From Streptomyces sp. LBL (GTDB lineage: Bacteria; Actinomycetota; Actinomycetes; Streptomycetales; Streptomycetaceae): a stretch of 64,000 nucleotides of DNA. The position numbers and the translations under genes were made by a program. Of the stretch, positions 7,821-16,140 are shown piece by piece; the first letter of the stretch is position 1, and every line of letters begins with the position of its first letter. A model generated the notes under the pieces. The model was given only the letters and a program-made list of their open reading frames with translations. It was not told the DNA's origin and did not search any database. The stretch spans positions 124,001-188,000 of the forward strand of contig NZ_JARXYX010000018.1 of NCBI RefSeq assembly GCF_029893585.1. Direction: 5' to 3'.

Positions 7821-8456
7821 ATGGCGCACCATGAGCTCATGCGTACCCGACTTTCGTACCAGCAGCAGGACGAGCGACCGGCCTCCTCGCTGGCGGCCGC
7901 GCTGAGGCGTGTCGGGGCCGCCGAGGTCGTACTCGACGCGTGGAGGACGGGCCCGGACGACTCCCCTGCGTCTCGCAGTATGGCGAACCCCTCCGCCGAT
8001 ACGGACGACGCCGTCGTCCTCCTGTGGTCGGCCGCCGCCGGAACCGCGTGGGGCGAGGCCCTGGCGGAACCCGGCCTGCCGAGCGGGCTCACCGGCACCG
8101 GCGAGGCCCGCCTCGTGCCCGTCCGCCTCGACGACACGCCGCTGCCGCCCTCCCTGGGCAGCCTGCGCCACGTACGCCTGGCGGGGGGCACGTACCGTAT
8201 GACGGACGCGGCGGCGGCCATGATCGTGCACATCGGTTCAACCACCGTGCCCGCGCCCGCCGTTCGGGGCAACCTCTCCGAAAACGTCTTGGTCATCAGC
8301 GACTTCGGCCGCCTGGGCCTTTTCGCGACCTGTCCGCAGTGCGGCGTGAGCAGTGACCGGCTGCGCCCGTACACGACCGTCGAGCACATCAGCGACCGGG
8401 CCCTGCGCCTGGTCATCTGCGGCGCGTGCGACTGGCAGGACGCCTGCGACATCTGA
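7821..8456 (+). CDS. TIR-like domain protein with C-terminal zinc ribbon
   Basis: 211 residues from the ATG at 7821; in-frame ATGs at 7788 and 7839 are alternatives and none has a clear ribosome site. The first 130 residues read like a TIR domain: a first strand RLSYQQQDERPAS, then VVLDAWRTGPDD, then DDAVVLLWSAAAGTAWGEAL, where the Glu after Trp falls at the place of the TIR catalytic glutamate, then RLVPVRLDDTPLPPSLGSL. The last 60 residues hold two Cys pairs, CPQC and CGAC, spaced as a zinc ribbon. TIR domains act as NAD hydrolases or as adaptors. A propeller gene follows 57 bases later. The call is by pattern only. Confidence 0.6.
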   Translation: MAHHELMRTRLSYQQQDERPASSLAAALRRVGAAEVVLDAWRTGPDDSPASRSMANPSADTDDAVVLLWSAAAGTAWGEALAEPGLPSGLTGTGEARLVPVRLDDTPLPPSLGSLRHVRLAGGTYRMTDAAAAMIVHIGSTTVPAPAVRGNLSENVLVISDFGRLGLFATCPQCGVSSDRLRPYTTVEHISDRALRLVICGACDWQDACDI

Positions 8457-8513
8457 CTCCATGACCCGGAAGACCTCTGACGAACCGAAAGCACACGACA
8501 CGGGGGCGGCCAT

Positions 8514-9609
8514 ATGCCACAGCGAAACCGGCGCCGACGGAGAAGCCGGCGCCCGCTCGAGGGCATCCAGCTCCGCACTCCGAGCCCACTGGCCCACACC
8601 GTGGGAACCGGAAACGTGCGATGGCGGGTGCACGTAGGAGGCAGGGTGCACTCGGCGCCGTCCGTCACCGACGGGACCGTCTATGTCACCGGCGAAGGCG
8701 TGTGGGCCGTGGACAGGGCCGACGGATCCGTCCGGTGGACCAACGCCGACGCCGGACTCATGGGTTCTCCCACCGCGGCCGGTGACACCGTCTATGCCGC
8801 GGGCTATGCCGCGCACTGGGGCACGTTGCTCGCCCTCGACGCCGCCGACGGCCGACCCCGCTGGCACAGGCGGATGGGGCGGTACTCCATCACCCAACCC
8901 CTCGTCGCGAACGGGCTGCTCCACTACGTCAACGGCAGCCGGTACCTGCGGACCGTGGACGCGGCGACCGGGCGCCGCCGCTGGAGGGCGAAGTACCAGA
9001 GCAGGGACTGGGGGACCGAATCGGCGCCCGCGCTCGCCGACGGCGTCCTGTACGCGGCAGGCAAGGACGGAACCATCTGGGCCTTCGACCCGGCCACGGG
9101 CAAGGTCCGCTGGAAACAGCGCATCATCGGCCGTTCCCCTGCCACGCCGCTGCTGCACGACGGCACCCTGTACGTGGGGGACGGGCTGGGCCCGTATGTG
9201 CAGGCGCTGGACGCCGCCACCGGCGCGTTCCGCTGGCACACGATGCTCGACTCCCTCGGCAGCATCCGGACCACGCCCGCGATCTCCGGCAACACCCTGT
9301 ACGTCGGCTGCCAGGACCACCGGCTGTGGGCACTGAACGCCACCACCGGCGCCATCAGGTGGCGCGTCACCACGGACGGCCCCGTCGACTCCTCCCCCGT
9401 GGTGGCAGACGGCACGGTGTACTTCGGCAGCGACGACGGCCACCTGTGGGCCATCAGTGCGGAGAACGGCCGTGTGCGGTGGAAGGTGACGACGGGGGGG
9501 GCCGGTGAAATCCCCGGTCGTGGCCGACGGCGTGGTCTACGTCGGCAGCAAGGACGGATACCTGTACGCGATAGGAGCGAGCCCGGACCCAGGCAGACCG
9601 TTGCCGTAG
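8514..9609 (+). pseudogene. PQQ-type beta-propeller repeat protein, frameshifted in last blade
   Basis: Blades recur about every 40 residues with the pattern TVYVxxxxGxLxALDAATGxxRW, as in PQQ-dependent dehydrogenase-like and BamB-like propellers. I count seven to eight. There is no signal peptide; the N-terminus is Arg-rich (MPQRNRRRRRSRR), so a cytosolic location is likely. At 9494-9501 a run of eight G breaks the frame. With seven G the protein would continue as PVKSPVVADGVVYVGSKDGY and stop at 9609, giving about 364 residues and completing the final blade. The deposited sequence instead reads on in another frame to 10424. It follows the TIR-like gene closely on the same strand. Confidence 0.75.
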
Positions 9610-10094
9610 AGCCATGGATACCGCCTCAAAAAGGAGTGGCAGCCGCGCTCGGTCTGCCGGTCGGGGGCCGGATGGTGGGTGAGGGTGTTCAGGCAGCCGG
9701 CGCAGAGTGTGGAGGTGCCGCGCCTGTGCGGTGCCAGGCGCAGGGTGCGGGCCGCGTACTCCTCCGCACCCCGGCGCACCCGGTCCGACACATACACCCC
9801 GGCCGGCGGCGGGACAGTCTGCGGCCAGTTCAGGCGACGCAGCGCCATCCACCCCTTGGACGGCAGCACCTCACCCCGCTCATCCACCCCGGCGGCCAGC
9901 ACGTCCAGACAGTCCTCATCCCACCGGGCGGCCGTCAGCGTGCCGGTCACCTCCCGGCTCAACCGGGCCAGAAAACCCACCCGTTCCAGCAGGACCCGCT
10001 GCCCGAGCCGCTCACCCGTGCCCTCCAGAGCGCCACGGAAAGCGGTACACGTCGCCGTCGCCATCGGGACAGGCGCTTCGGAGTGATTGCCCAT
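9537..10094 (-). CDS. Unrecognised ORF, possibly a gene fragment
   Basis: About 185 residues from the ATG at 10094. The stretch from about 9640 to 10090 has Streptomyces-like coding character (RVLLERVGFLARLSREVTGTL, WMALRRLNWPQ, GVYVSDRVRRGAEEYAARTLRLA) and ends with a Cys pair CAGC. The last 25 codons lie antisense to the propeller gene and look non-native, so the true 3' end has probably been lost. I cannot name the family; a decayed mobile-element gene is possible. Confidence 0.35.
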   Translation of the reverse strand: MGNHSEAPVPMATATCTAFRGALEGTGERLGQRVLLERVGFLARLSREVTGTLTAARWDEDCLDVLAAGVDERGEVLPSKGWMALRRLNWPQTVPPPAGVYVSDRVRRGAEEYAARTLRLAPHRRGTSTLCAGCLNTLTHHPAPDRQTERGCHSFLRRYPWLYGNGLPGSGLAPIAYRYPSLLPT

Positions 10095-10147
10095 GGCGCC
10101 ACTGTCAGGCGGGGTGCACCCGACGATCCGGCGTCTGGTTTGCTCGA

Positions 10148-10510
10148 TCACAGCCAGGTGGTGGCCAGCCAGATGATCACCGTCGCTGTGGCGGTGAGCC
10201 CGACGTTGAGTGTGATCTGGCGGTCTTCGCCGGTCAGGTGGACGGCGATCGCACCGAGTTGCAGGAGCACGAACCCGATGGTCGCGGCCAGTGCCAGCCA
10301 GGGTGCGATGCCGGTCAGGGGCGGCAGGATCAGCCCGGTCGCGCCGAGTATCTCGACCGTCCCCAGCGTCCTCAGGGCGGGCAGGGGTATGCGATCGACC
10401 CAGGCCATCATCGGGCGGAGTTGATCTCGGCTACGGAAAACCTTCATACCGCCTGCGTAGAGGTAGAAGAGGGCGAGCAGTCCGGCGACGATCCAATACG
10501 CGATGTTCAT
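10148..10510 (-). CDS. DoxX-family membrane protein
   Basis: 120 residues with four predicted membrane helices, as in DoxX/DoxD-like proteins: IAYWIVAGLLALFYLYAGGMKV with the conserved G-G-x-K-V end of helix 1, then TVEILGATGLILPPL, WLALAATIGFVLLQLGAIAVHL, and a last helix TATATVIIWLATTWL. Members are linked to quinone or thiol redox processes, but the biochemical role is mostly unknown. The gene is 104 bases downstream of the cupin gene on the same strand and may share its promoter. Confidence 0.85.
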   Translation of the reverse strand: MNIAYWIVAGLLALFYLYAGGMKVFRSRDQLRPMMAWVDRIPLPALRTLGTVEILGATGLILPPLTGIAPWLALAATIGFVLLQLGAIAVHLTGEDRQITLNVGLTATATVIIWLATTWL

Positions 10511-10614
10511 GAGTCCCGTCCACGGTCACCGGTTGCGGGTGACCCGTCGATTCCCAGGGCAACTCCTGGAGAAGGCCCGAGCCGCTGTCTGAGCGACCCG
10601 GAAGTTGAAAGGCT

Positions 10615-11109
10615 TCAGGCGAGGTCGGTGGCGGGCTCGGTCGCGTAGCGGCTCATCGTGTGGATGCCGGCCTGTGGCGTCAGCGGCCGGCCGTCGGCGA
10701 TCACGTTCTGGAGGTCTCGGAAGTACTGCACGTACAGGTCGGGGGTGAATGTGCTGAGCATGACGGCGGGTTGGTCGGTGATGTTGGCGAAGGTGTGCGG
10801 GGCACCCGGCGGGACCATCACGAGCGCGCCCGGGGTGACGTCGTAGTCCTTGTCCCCGACGGTGAACCGCACCGTGCCGGCGACGATGTAGAAGCCCTCG
10901 TCGTGCTGGGCGTGGCGGTGCTGCGGCGGTCCGGGGGTGTGCGGGGCGAGGATGGACTCGGTGATTCCGAGGCGGTGCCCGGTATGGCTGCCGTCTTCGA
11001 GGACGCGCATGCGCGTGGTGCCCAGGACGATGATTTCGCCGTCGTCGGGACCGACCACCGATACGGCGGGGCCGGCCTGCGATGCGCTGCTCTTCGCTTC
11101 TTCGGTCAT
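10615..11109 (-). CDS. Cupin-domain protein
   Basis: 164 residues. A single cupin barrel spans about residues 45-130. Motif 1 is PPQHRHAQHDEGFYIVAGTVRF (His, His, Glu as metal ligands) and motif 2 is PGALVMVPPGAPHTFAN (His ligand). It may be a metal-dependent dioxygenase or isomerase, or a small-molecule binder. Its start is 80 bases from the divergent lysR start with a LysR-type box between, so it is likely activated by that regulator. Confidence 0.85.
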   Translation of the reverse strand: MTEEAKSSASQAGPAVSVVGPDDGEIIVLGTTRMRVLEDGSHTGHRLGITESILAPHTPGPPQHRHAQHDEGFYIVAGTVRFTVGDKDYDVTPGALVMVPPGAPHTFANITDQPAVMLSTFTPDLYVQYFRDLQNVIADGRPLTPQAGIHTMSRYATEPATDLA

Positions 11110-11163
11110 GCTCCGAGTGGACCGCCAGGGGCCCGCGACTGTCCAAGACCCGTTCCGCGACGC

Positions 11164-11182
11164 CGATACCGCCTGGGTATCG
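11164..11182. promoter_or_regulatory. LysR-type box in the cupin/lysR divergent promoter
   Basis: CGATACC-N5-GGTATCG is a perfect inverted repeat with 7-bp arms. It contains ATAC-N7-GTAT and meets the T-N11-A rule of LysR-type regulators. It ends 7 bases before the lysR GTG and lies about 55 bases upstream of the cupin start. Confidence 0.6.
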
Positions 11183-11189
11183 TTGCAGC

Positions 11190-12041
11190 GTGGAGCTACG
11201 TACCTTGCACTACTTCGTGGCGGTCGCCGAGGAACTCCACTTCGGCCGGGCCGCCACTCGCCTGCATATGAGCCAGCCGCCGCTGAGCCGGGCGATCAAG
11301 CGGCTGGAGACCGAGTTCGGTGCCCTGCTGTTCGCCCGCTCGCCTGTCGGAGTCACCCTCACCCCGGCGGGCGCGGTGCTGCTCGACGAGGCGCGGGGCC
11401 TTCTCGACCAGGCCGAACGCGTCCGCGTACGCGTGAGCGCGGCGGCCGGCGTCGCGACCATCACCGTCGGCGTCCTGGGCGACAGCACCGACCCGGGAGC
11501 GACCAGGCTGGCCGCCGCTTACCGTCGAAGCCACCCCGGCATCGACATCCGTATCCGCGACACCGACCTGACCGACCCGACCTGCGGGCTGCGCGCCGGG
11601 CTGGTCGATGTCGCCCTGACTCGGGCGCCGTTCGACGAGACCGCCCTGACGGTGCGTGAGCTGCGTACCGATCCGGTGGGCGTGGTCCTGCGCGCCGACG
11701 ATCCGCTGGCCCGCCGCGGCCGGCTGCAGCTGGCCGACCTGGGCGACCGCCGCTGGTTCCGGTTCCCGCAGGGAACCGACCCGATCTGGCAGTCGTACTG
11801 GAGCGGCGGCGAGCCGCGCGAGGGCCCAGTCGTGCGCGTCGTCCAGGAATGCCTGCAGGCCGTGCTGTGGAACGGCACGGTCGGCCTGGCCCCGCTCGGG
11901 CACAACCTGCCCGCAGAGCTGGCCGTGGTGCCGCTGATCGACATGGCGCCAAGCCGAGTGGTGGCGGTGTGGAACGAGAGTGACACCAACCCGTTGATCC
12001 GATCGTTCATCGAGATCGCGACAGCCGCGTACTGCCACTAG
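11190..12041 (+). CDS. LysR family transcriptional regulator
   Basis: 283 residues from a GTG at 11190, chosen because VELRTLHYFVAVAEELHFGRAA is the standard LysR start. The HTH is RAATRLHMSQPPLSRAIKRLE, and FARSPVGVTLTPAGAVLLDEAR follows. The co-inducer domain spans 90-283. It is divergent from the cupin/doxX pair, the usual arrangement of a LysR gene and its target. It stops at 12041; the same frame beyond the stop reads a (Gly-Thr)n stretch and a PASTA-like end that belong to a different, decayed gene. Confidence 0.9.
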   Translation: MELRTLHYFVAVAEELHFGRAATRLHMSQPPLSRAIKRLETEFGALLFARSPVGVTLTPAGAVLLDEARGLLDQAERVRVRVSAAAGVATITVGVLGDSTDPGATRLAAAYRRSHPGIDIRIRDTDLTDPTCGLRAGLVDVALTRAPFDETALTVRELRTDPVGVVLRADDPLARRGRLQLADLGDRRWFRFPQGTDPIWQSYWSGGEPREGPVVRVVQECLQAVLWNGTVGLAPLGHNLPAELAVVPLIDMAPSRVVAVWNESDTNPLIRSFIEIATAAYCH

Positions 12042-12220
<179 letters not shown>

Positions 12221-12246
12221 TCGGGCCCGTAGTCGGGTAGGGGCCC

Positions 12247-12279
12247 GTCCTGAGCGTGCGCGCGCGAGCCGCTCAGGAC
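12247..12279. terminator. Hairpin terminator between lysR and flavoprotein gene
   Basis: Perfect 10-bp arms GTCCTGAGCG (12247-12256) and CGCTCAGGAC (12270-12279) with a 13-base loop; no T tract, as is common in Streptomyces. It sits between convergent transcripts and could serve both. Confidence 0.65.
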
Positions 12280-12338
12280 GAGCTACGGATGCCTACCCCA
12301 CAGCCGCCAAGGCGTGCATGTCCAAGCTGCCGGTGGTA

Positions 12339-12908
12339 TCAGGAGCCGAGAAGCTCGCGGTAGCGCTTGGCGTGCGCAGCGAGGTTCTCGTCGGAGACGG
12401 TGCGGGCGCCGTGCAGAACCAGCGGCTCGGCGAGACGCATGCCGATCAGGCGGGCGGTGGCGTCGAGGGGTGCCAGCAGCTGGGTCATCGTGAAACGGGA
12501 GGTGGGATCGACAGAAGCGTACGAGTCTTCCGGCCCGCCTGTGGAGGTGACCAACTGGAGGGTCTTGCCGCGCAGTGTGGTGCCGCTGCTGCCGTAGGCG
12601 AAGCCGTAGGTGAGGACCTGGTCGATCCACGCCTTGAGCACTGCGGGGACGGAGTACCAGTACCAGGGGAACTGCCACACGATCCGGTCGTGGTCGCGCA
12701 GCAGTTGCTGCTCAAGGGCGATGTCGAAGCGGCCGTCGGGGTAGGCAGGACCGATCTCATGGACGGTGACGTGCGCGAGGTCGCTCACGGCCTCGGCCAG
12801 ACGGGCGGTGATGCGGGAGGAGGCCAGGTCGGGGTGGGCGACGACAACCAGGGTGCGCGAGGAGGGCGGGCCGGCTGAGGTCGCGGAGAGGAGGCCGGGA
12901 TGGTTCAT
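12339..12908 (-). CDS. NAD(P)H-dependent flavodoxin-fold oxidoreductase (KefF-like)
   Basis: 189 residues: LVVVAHPDLASSRITARLAE at 19-38, RIVWQFPWYWYSVPAVLKAWID near 75-96, and LVTSTGGPEDSY near 120. This is the compact KefF/YheR-type quinone reductase and is distinct from the longer flavoprotein at 3959-4639. It is divergent from a TetR gene (13205). Paired palindromic sites lie in the 296-base gap, so control by that TetR is likely. Confidence 0.86.
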   Translation of the reverse strand: MNHPGLLSATSAGPPSSRTLVVVAHPDLASSRITARLAEAVSDLAHVTVHEIGPAYPDGRFDIALEQQLLRDHDRIVWQFPWYWYSVPAVLKAWIDQVLTYGFAYGSSGTTLRGKTLQLVTSTGGPEDSYASVDPTSRFTMTQLLAPLDATARLIGMRLAEPLVLHGARTVSDENLAAHAKRYRELLGS

Positions 12909-13067
12909 CGGGGTTGATCCTTGACTGTGGTCGGCTTACGTGACTGTGGTCGGCTTACGGGGGAGGCGGAGCAGATGATCCGTACGCCACCGTGGACGTC
13001 AACGTCTGCCGGTGACACAGGTGTTACTCACTCGGCGAGAAGGTGTCCCAAGCCTCGTTTTCCTTGT

Positions 13068-13110
13068 GACGGATCGTTCCGCCACGGAGTTTGTGACGGA
13101 ACGATCCGTC
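13068..13110. promoter_or_regulatory. Paired TetR operator sites in inverted arrangement
   Basis: GACGGATCGTTCCG (13068-13081) and its exact reverse complement CGGAACGATCCGTC (13097-13110) form 14-bp arms 15 bases apart. Each arm is itself symmetrical as CGGA-N4-TCCG, so two dimers could bind. It lies 95-137 bases upstream of the tetR start. The rest of 12909-13204 holds an 18-bp direct repeat (GACTGTGGTCGGCTTACG) at about 12923-12959 and no gene. Confidence 0.65.
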
Positions 13111-13204
13111 TGTCAAGCTGAGACCGTGCCCGGTGCGCGGCCAAGGGGCCCACCGCGCGCCGCGTCGACTCGATGCCACGCATGACAAGCAGAAGGAGCG
13201 CGCC

Positions 13205-13792
13205 ATGGCTCGCAAGACAGCGGAGGAGAACCGGCGCCACGTCCTGGCCGTGGCGAGCCGTCTTTACTACCAGCGCGGCATCCGCGCTGTCGGTATGGAC
13301 CTGGTGGTCAAAGAGAGCGGGGTCGGCAACGCCACCGTCTATCGGCAGTTCCCCACCAAAGACGCTCTTGCCAGCGCCTTCACACAGGACCGCGCCGACG
13401 CCTGGTTCGCGCGTATGCGCAAGGCCGCCGACCAGGTCGACGACCCGCGCGAGAAGCTCCTCGCGATCTTCACGGCCGTCATCGAGGAGACCAGGCTGCC
13501 CACCTTCCGCGGCTGCCCCATGCTCAACACCCATACCGAGTTCCCCGACCCGCAGCATCCCGCGCACCACGTCGCGGTCACCCACGAACAGCGGGTCCGC
13601 CACTGGATGCGTGACCTGGCAGCCGACGCCTGCGCTCCCGACCCCGAGCAGCTCGCCGACGAGCTGACCCTCGTCCTCAACGGTGTCTACGTCACCGCCG
13701 GCGTCCTCGGCCCCCAGGGCCCCGCCCAGCGCACCGGTGAGCTCGCCCGTCGCCTCATCTGGACCGCCTGCGACGAACCTGGCCGCCCCTGA
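13205..13792 (+). CDS. TetR family transcriptional regulator
   Basis: 195 residues; the ATG at 13205 has AGAAGGAG upstream. The HTH is VLAVASRLYYQRGIRAVGMD, then SGVGNATVYRQFPTKDALASAF. The C-terminal domain is of the type with PREKLLAIFTAVIEE and FRGCPMLNTHTEFPDPQHP, found in many TetR proteins next to quinone or NAD(P)H oxidoreductases. The Cys in RGCPM is conserved in that group and may sense electrophiles. It is divergent from the KefF-like gene. Confidence 0.9.
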   Translation: MARKTAEENRRHVLAVASRLYYQRGIRAVGMDLVVKESGVGNATVYRQFPTKDALASAFTQDRADAWFARMRKAADQVDDPREKLLAIFTAVIEETRLPTFRGCPMLNTHTEFPDPQHPAHHVAVTHEQRVRHWMRDLAADACAPDPEQLADELTLVLNGVYVTAGVLGPQGPAQRTGELARRLIWTACDEPGRP

Positions 13793-13846
13793 ATCCGGAA
13801 CCATGCCTGACCAGCCGGTCACACCCGTTCCGCTGGGAGGGGGGTA

Positions 13847-15523
13847 TCAGCGTGCGCTCCAAGGGTCCGCCTTGCGCGCCAGTTTCTTCGCCCTGCGGCG
13901 TACGTCCCGTGGGAGGCGGTGGAGGACGGTGCTGGCCGCTTGGCGGATGTTCGGGGCCGCTGCGGTGCGCAGGAGGATGCGGTGCGGGAGTGTGGCCTGG
14001 CTCGGTAGACGCACGGTCAGGCGGAGTTGGCCGGACGTGCCGCCCCAGTTGGGGATCACGAGTCTGGGCGGGGTGCCGACTCCCACCGAGGCGAGAACGG
14101 CGCCGCCCTCCGCGTCGGCGCCCCGGGCCACCCGTGCCCTGCGGCCCACGCCGAGGAGTTGGGCGCTGGCCCACACCACTTGCGTGCCGGGTTCCATCGG
14201 CCGGCCGCCTGCCAGAGTGAGGGGGTCGATGACCGTTTCGCCGGCGAGCAGGACGCGGTGGCGTCCGCCGCCGAGCGCTTGCGTGCGCGGGGTCAGGTCG
14301 GCGTCCGGGAACCACCACAGGTCGTTGGCCGCGTCGTGGACGAGGAGTTCGCCGTGGGCGTGGCCGAGAGGATGCGGGGCCTCGAAGTCCTCGGCGCCCT
14401 TGATGCCGGCCAGCAGGTCGGGGTCGAGGAGCATACGGCCGTAGCGTTCGACGAGGGTGAAGGGTTCGCCGTCGGCTCGGCGCATGCCGATCGTGGTCGT
14501 GACGTGGAGTTTTCCGTCGCGCCAGCGGATGTCGTCGACGGTGACCTCGGGCTTGATGCCCTGGGTGCGGCGGCCGAGTTCGACGAGGGAGTCCAGGTGG
14601 CCCTCCTCCAGCAGGTGCGCCCTGAGCCTGGTGAGGGCGGGGAGACCGTCGCGCACGCCGGGCGGGTAGGCGTCGAGGGCCATGCGGCGTACGACGGTGA
14701 AGTGGCGTTCGAGGTTTTTGCCGGTGCGCTTGAGGACGCGGGCTTCGTTCACCGGGCGGAGGAGCTCGACGCGGTAGGAGCGGCGGAGTAAGTGGTCCTG
14801 GAGCGGGCCTGGCTCGGTGTCCAGCTTGATGGCTTCGACGACCGCGCGGAGGTGGCCGTAGTAGTCCTCCGGGGCGGTGGCACGGCTGCTGGTGTTGCCG
14901 CCGTCGTCCCGGCGCTTCCATACGTAGCAGGGATGGTCGGCGAAGATGGAGACCGTTTTGGCGCGCACGTAGGCGCGGACCATGAACAGCTGGTCCTCCA
15001 GGCGCACCGGGCCCTCGGGGAACATGAGGTCGTGGGCGAGGAGGAAGTCGCGGCGGAACATCTTGTGCGGGGTGAGGCTCTCGAAGAGGGGAGCGTCCTC
15101 GACCGTGCAGCGCTCGACGGTGCGTTTGAAGACGTTGCTGGGGCCTGCCATGGTGCCGACGACCTTGCCCAGGACGATGTCGGAGCGGTTACGGGTGGCC
15201 AGGCGGTGGAGGTGTTCGAGGGCGGCAGGCGTCAACTCGTCGTCCTGGTCGACGAACTGGACGTACTCGCCGCGGGCCTCCCGGATGCCGACGTTGCGGG
15301 GTTTGCCAGGCCAGCCGGAGTTCTCCTGGTGGATCACGCTTACGTGCGGGTGCTGGGCTGCCAGCTGGTCGAGGCGTTGTGCGGAGTCGTCGGTCGAGCC
15401 GTCGTCGACGTAGATGATCTCGTACGCGTCCTTGCCCAGGGTCTGGTGGAGGAGCGATGGCGCGCAGAGATCGATGTAACGGCCCGCGTTGTACACGGGC
15501 ACCACGATGCTGACCTTGAGCAT
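13847..15523 (-). CDS. Family 2 glycosyltransferase with C-terminal accessory domain
   Basis: 558 residues. The start MLKVSIVVPVYNAGRYIDLC at 15523 has GGGGGA upstream; a longer reading adds ten residues. The GT-A domain covers 1-220: DDGSTDDSAQRLD for UDP-sugar binding, FVDQDDELTPAALEH as the DxD region, and RLEDQLFMVRAYV (the ED motif) near 185. The remaining 330 residues are two beta-rich regions of the type seen in actinobacterial cell-wall glycosyltransferases, ending in a basic tail. Acceptor unknown; a wall teichoic acid or surface glycan role is plausible. Confidence 0.85.
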   Translation of the reverse strand: MLKVSIVVPVYNAGRYIDLCAPSLLHQTLGKDAYEIIYVDDGSTDDSAQRLDQLAAQHPHVSVIHQENSGWPGKPRNVGIREARGEYVQFVDQDDELTPAALEHLHRLATRNRSDIVLGKVVGTMAGPSNVFKRTVERCTVEDAPLFESLTPHKMFRRDFLLAHDLMFPEGPVRLEDQLFMVRAYVRAKTVSIFADHPCYVWKRRDDGGNTSSRATAPEDYYGHLRAVVEAIKLDTEPGPLQDHLLRRSYRVELLRPVNEARVLKRTGKNLERHFTVVRRMALDAYPPGVRDGLPALTRLRAHLLEEGHLDSLVELGRRTQGIKPEVTVDDIRWRDGKLHVTTTIGMRRADGEPFTLVERYGRMLLDPDLLAGIKGAEDFEAPHPLGHAHGELLVHDAANDLWWFPDADLTPRTQALGGGRHRVLLAGETVIDPLTLAGGRPMEPGTQVVWASAQLLGVGRRARVARGADAEGGAVLASVGVGTPPRLVIPNWGGTSGQLRLTVRLPSQATLPHRILLRTAAAPNIRQAASTVLHRLPRDVRRRAKKLARKADPWSAR

Positions 15524-15778
15524 GAACGTTTCCCCCAACAGAGATCGCTTCACTTTTCGTTGTAAGGACGTTCATGTTCTGGCAAGGGTTGTGGTCGGCG
15601 AACAAATTCAGGCAAGTGTCTCCAGAAATGACCCGATCGCCTCGCACCGGGCGCCTGTGGTGGGAACTTGACAAGCCTCGGCTCAGGTTCGAGGGGTGGG
15701 TCCGGTCGGGCGTTAACCTCGGGGCAGCATTCGGCCAGTTCCGTATCGGCTGGTTCCGCAGGTGAGCAGGAGGCAGGC

Positions 15779-16081
15779 ATGGCGAAGGTTCCCAGCGCGG
15801 TGGTCGCGGCGAGCGGGATCGTCGGAGGCTACGGCGTGGCCCGGTGGACCAGGAAGCGGCAGCTGGGCGGGGTCGTGCTGGTCGTCGCCGGGGCCGCTGC
15901 CGCGCAGCAGTGGCGGCAGCGGGCGGGCGGGAAGGCCGCGGGCGCGCTGACGGCGGCCTACGTCGCCGCCTTCGCCGGGTCCCACCCGCTGGCCAAGAAG
16001 GTCGGCGCTTGGCCGGCCGTGTTCGGGACGGCGGGGGCGGTGGCCCTGGCGTCGTGGGCGGTGGCGGACCGGAACAGCTGA
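15779..16081 (+). CDS. Small membrane protein, unknown function
   Basis: 100 residues, ATG at 15779 with GCAGGAGG upstream. It is Ala/Gly-rich with three or so hydrophobic segments: [32 protein letters not shown], and [18 protein letters not shown] recognise no catalytic motif. The 255 bases upstream separate it from the divergent glycosyltransferase start and show no other gene. Confidence 0.7.
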   Translation: MAKVPSAVVAASGIVGGYGVARWTRKRQLGGVVLVVAGAAAAQQWRQRAGGKAAGALTAAYVAAFAGSHPLAKKVGAWPAVFGTAGAVALASWAVADRNS

Positions 16082-16104
16082 GGGAGCCGTAGGCCAACGG
16101 GTTC

Positions 16105-16140
16105 GTAGGCCCGCAGGCCCGCAGGCCCGCAGGCCCGCAG
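16105..16140. repeat. Octamer tandem repeat GCAGGCCC
   Basis: One GTAGGCCC unit, three GCAGGCCC units and a half unit lie head to tail. The array is exactly where the MFS remnant loses its reading, and may mark the site of the deletion. Confidence 0.8.

Noticed and set aside
7804-7826. Inverted repeat CGCCATGG...CCATGGCG as an operator of the TIR-like gene
   Set aside because: It overlaps candidate start codons and could equally be a weak terminator; noted but not assigned.
12339-12908. Flavoprotein considered as a duplicate of the gene at 3959-4639
   Set aside because: Both have the flavodoxin fold but belong to different branches (189 against 226 residues, different motifs), so not a recent duplication.
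14027-14791. Plus-strand open frames over the glycosyltransferase
   Set aside because: The minus-strand protein has all GT-A motifs and a ribosome site; the opposite frames are compositional.
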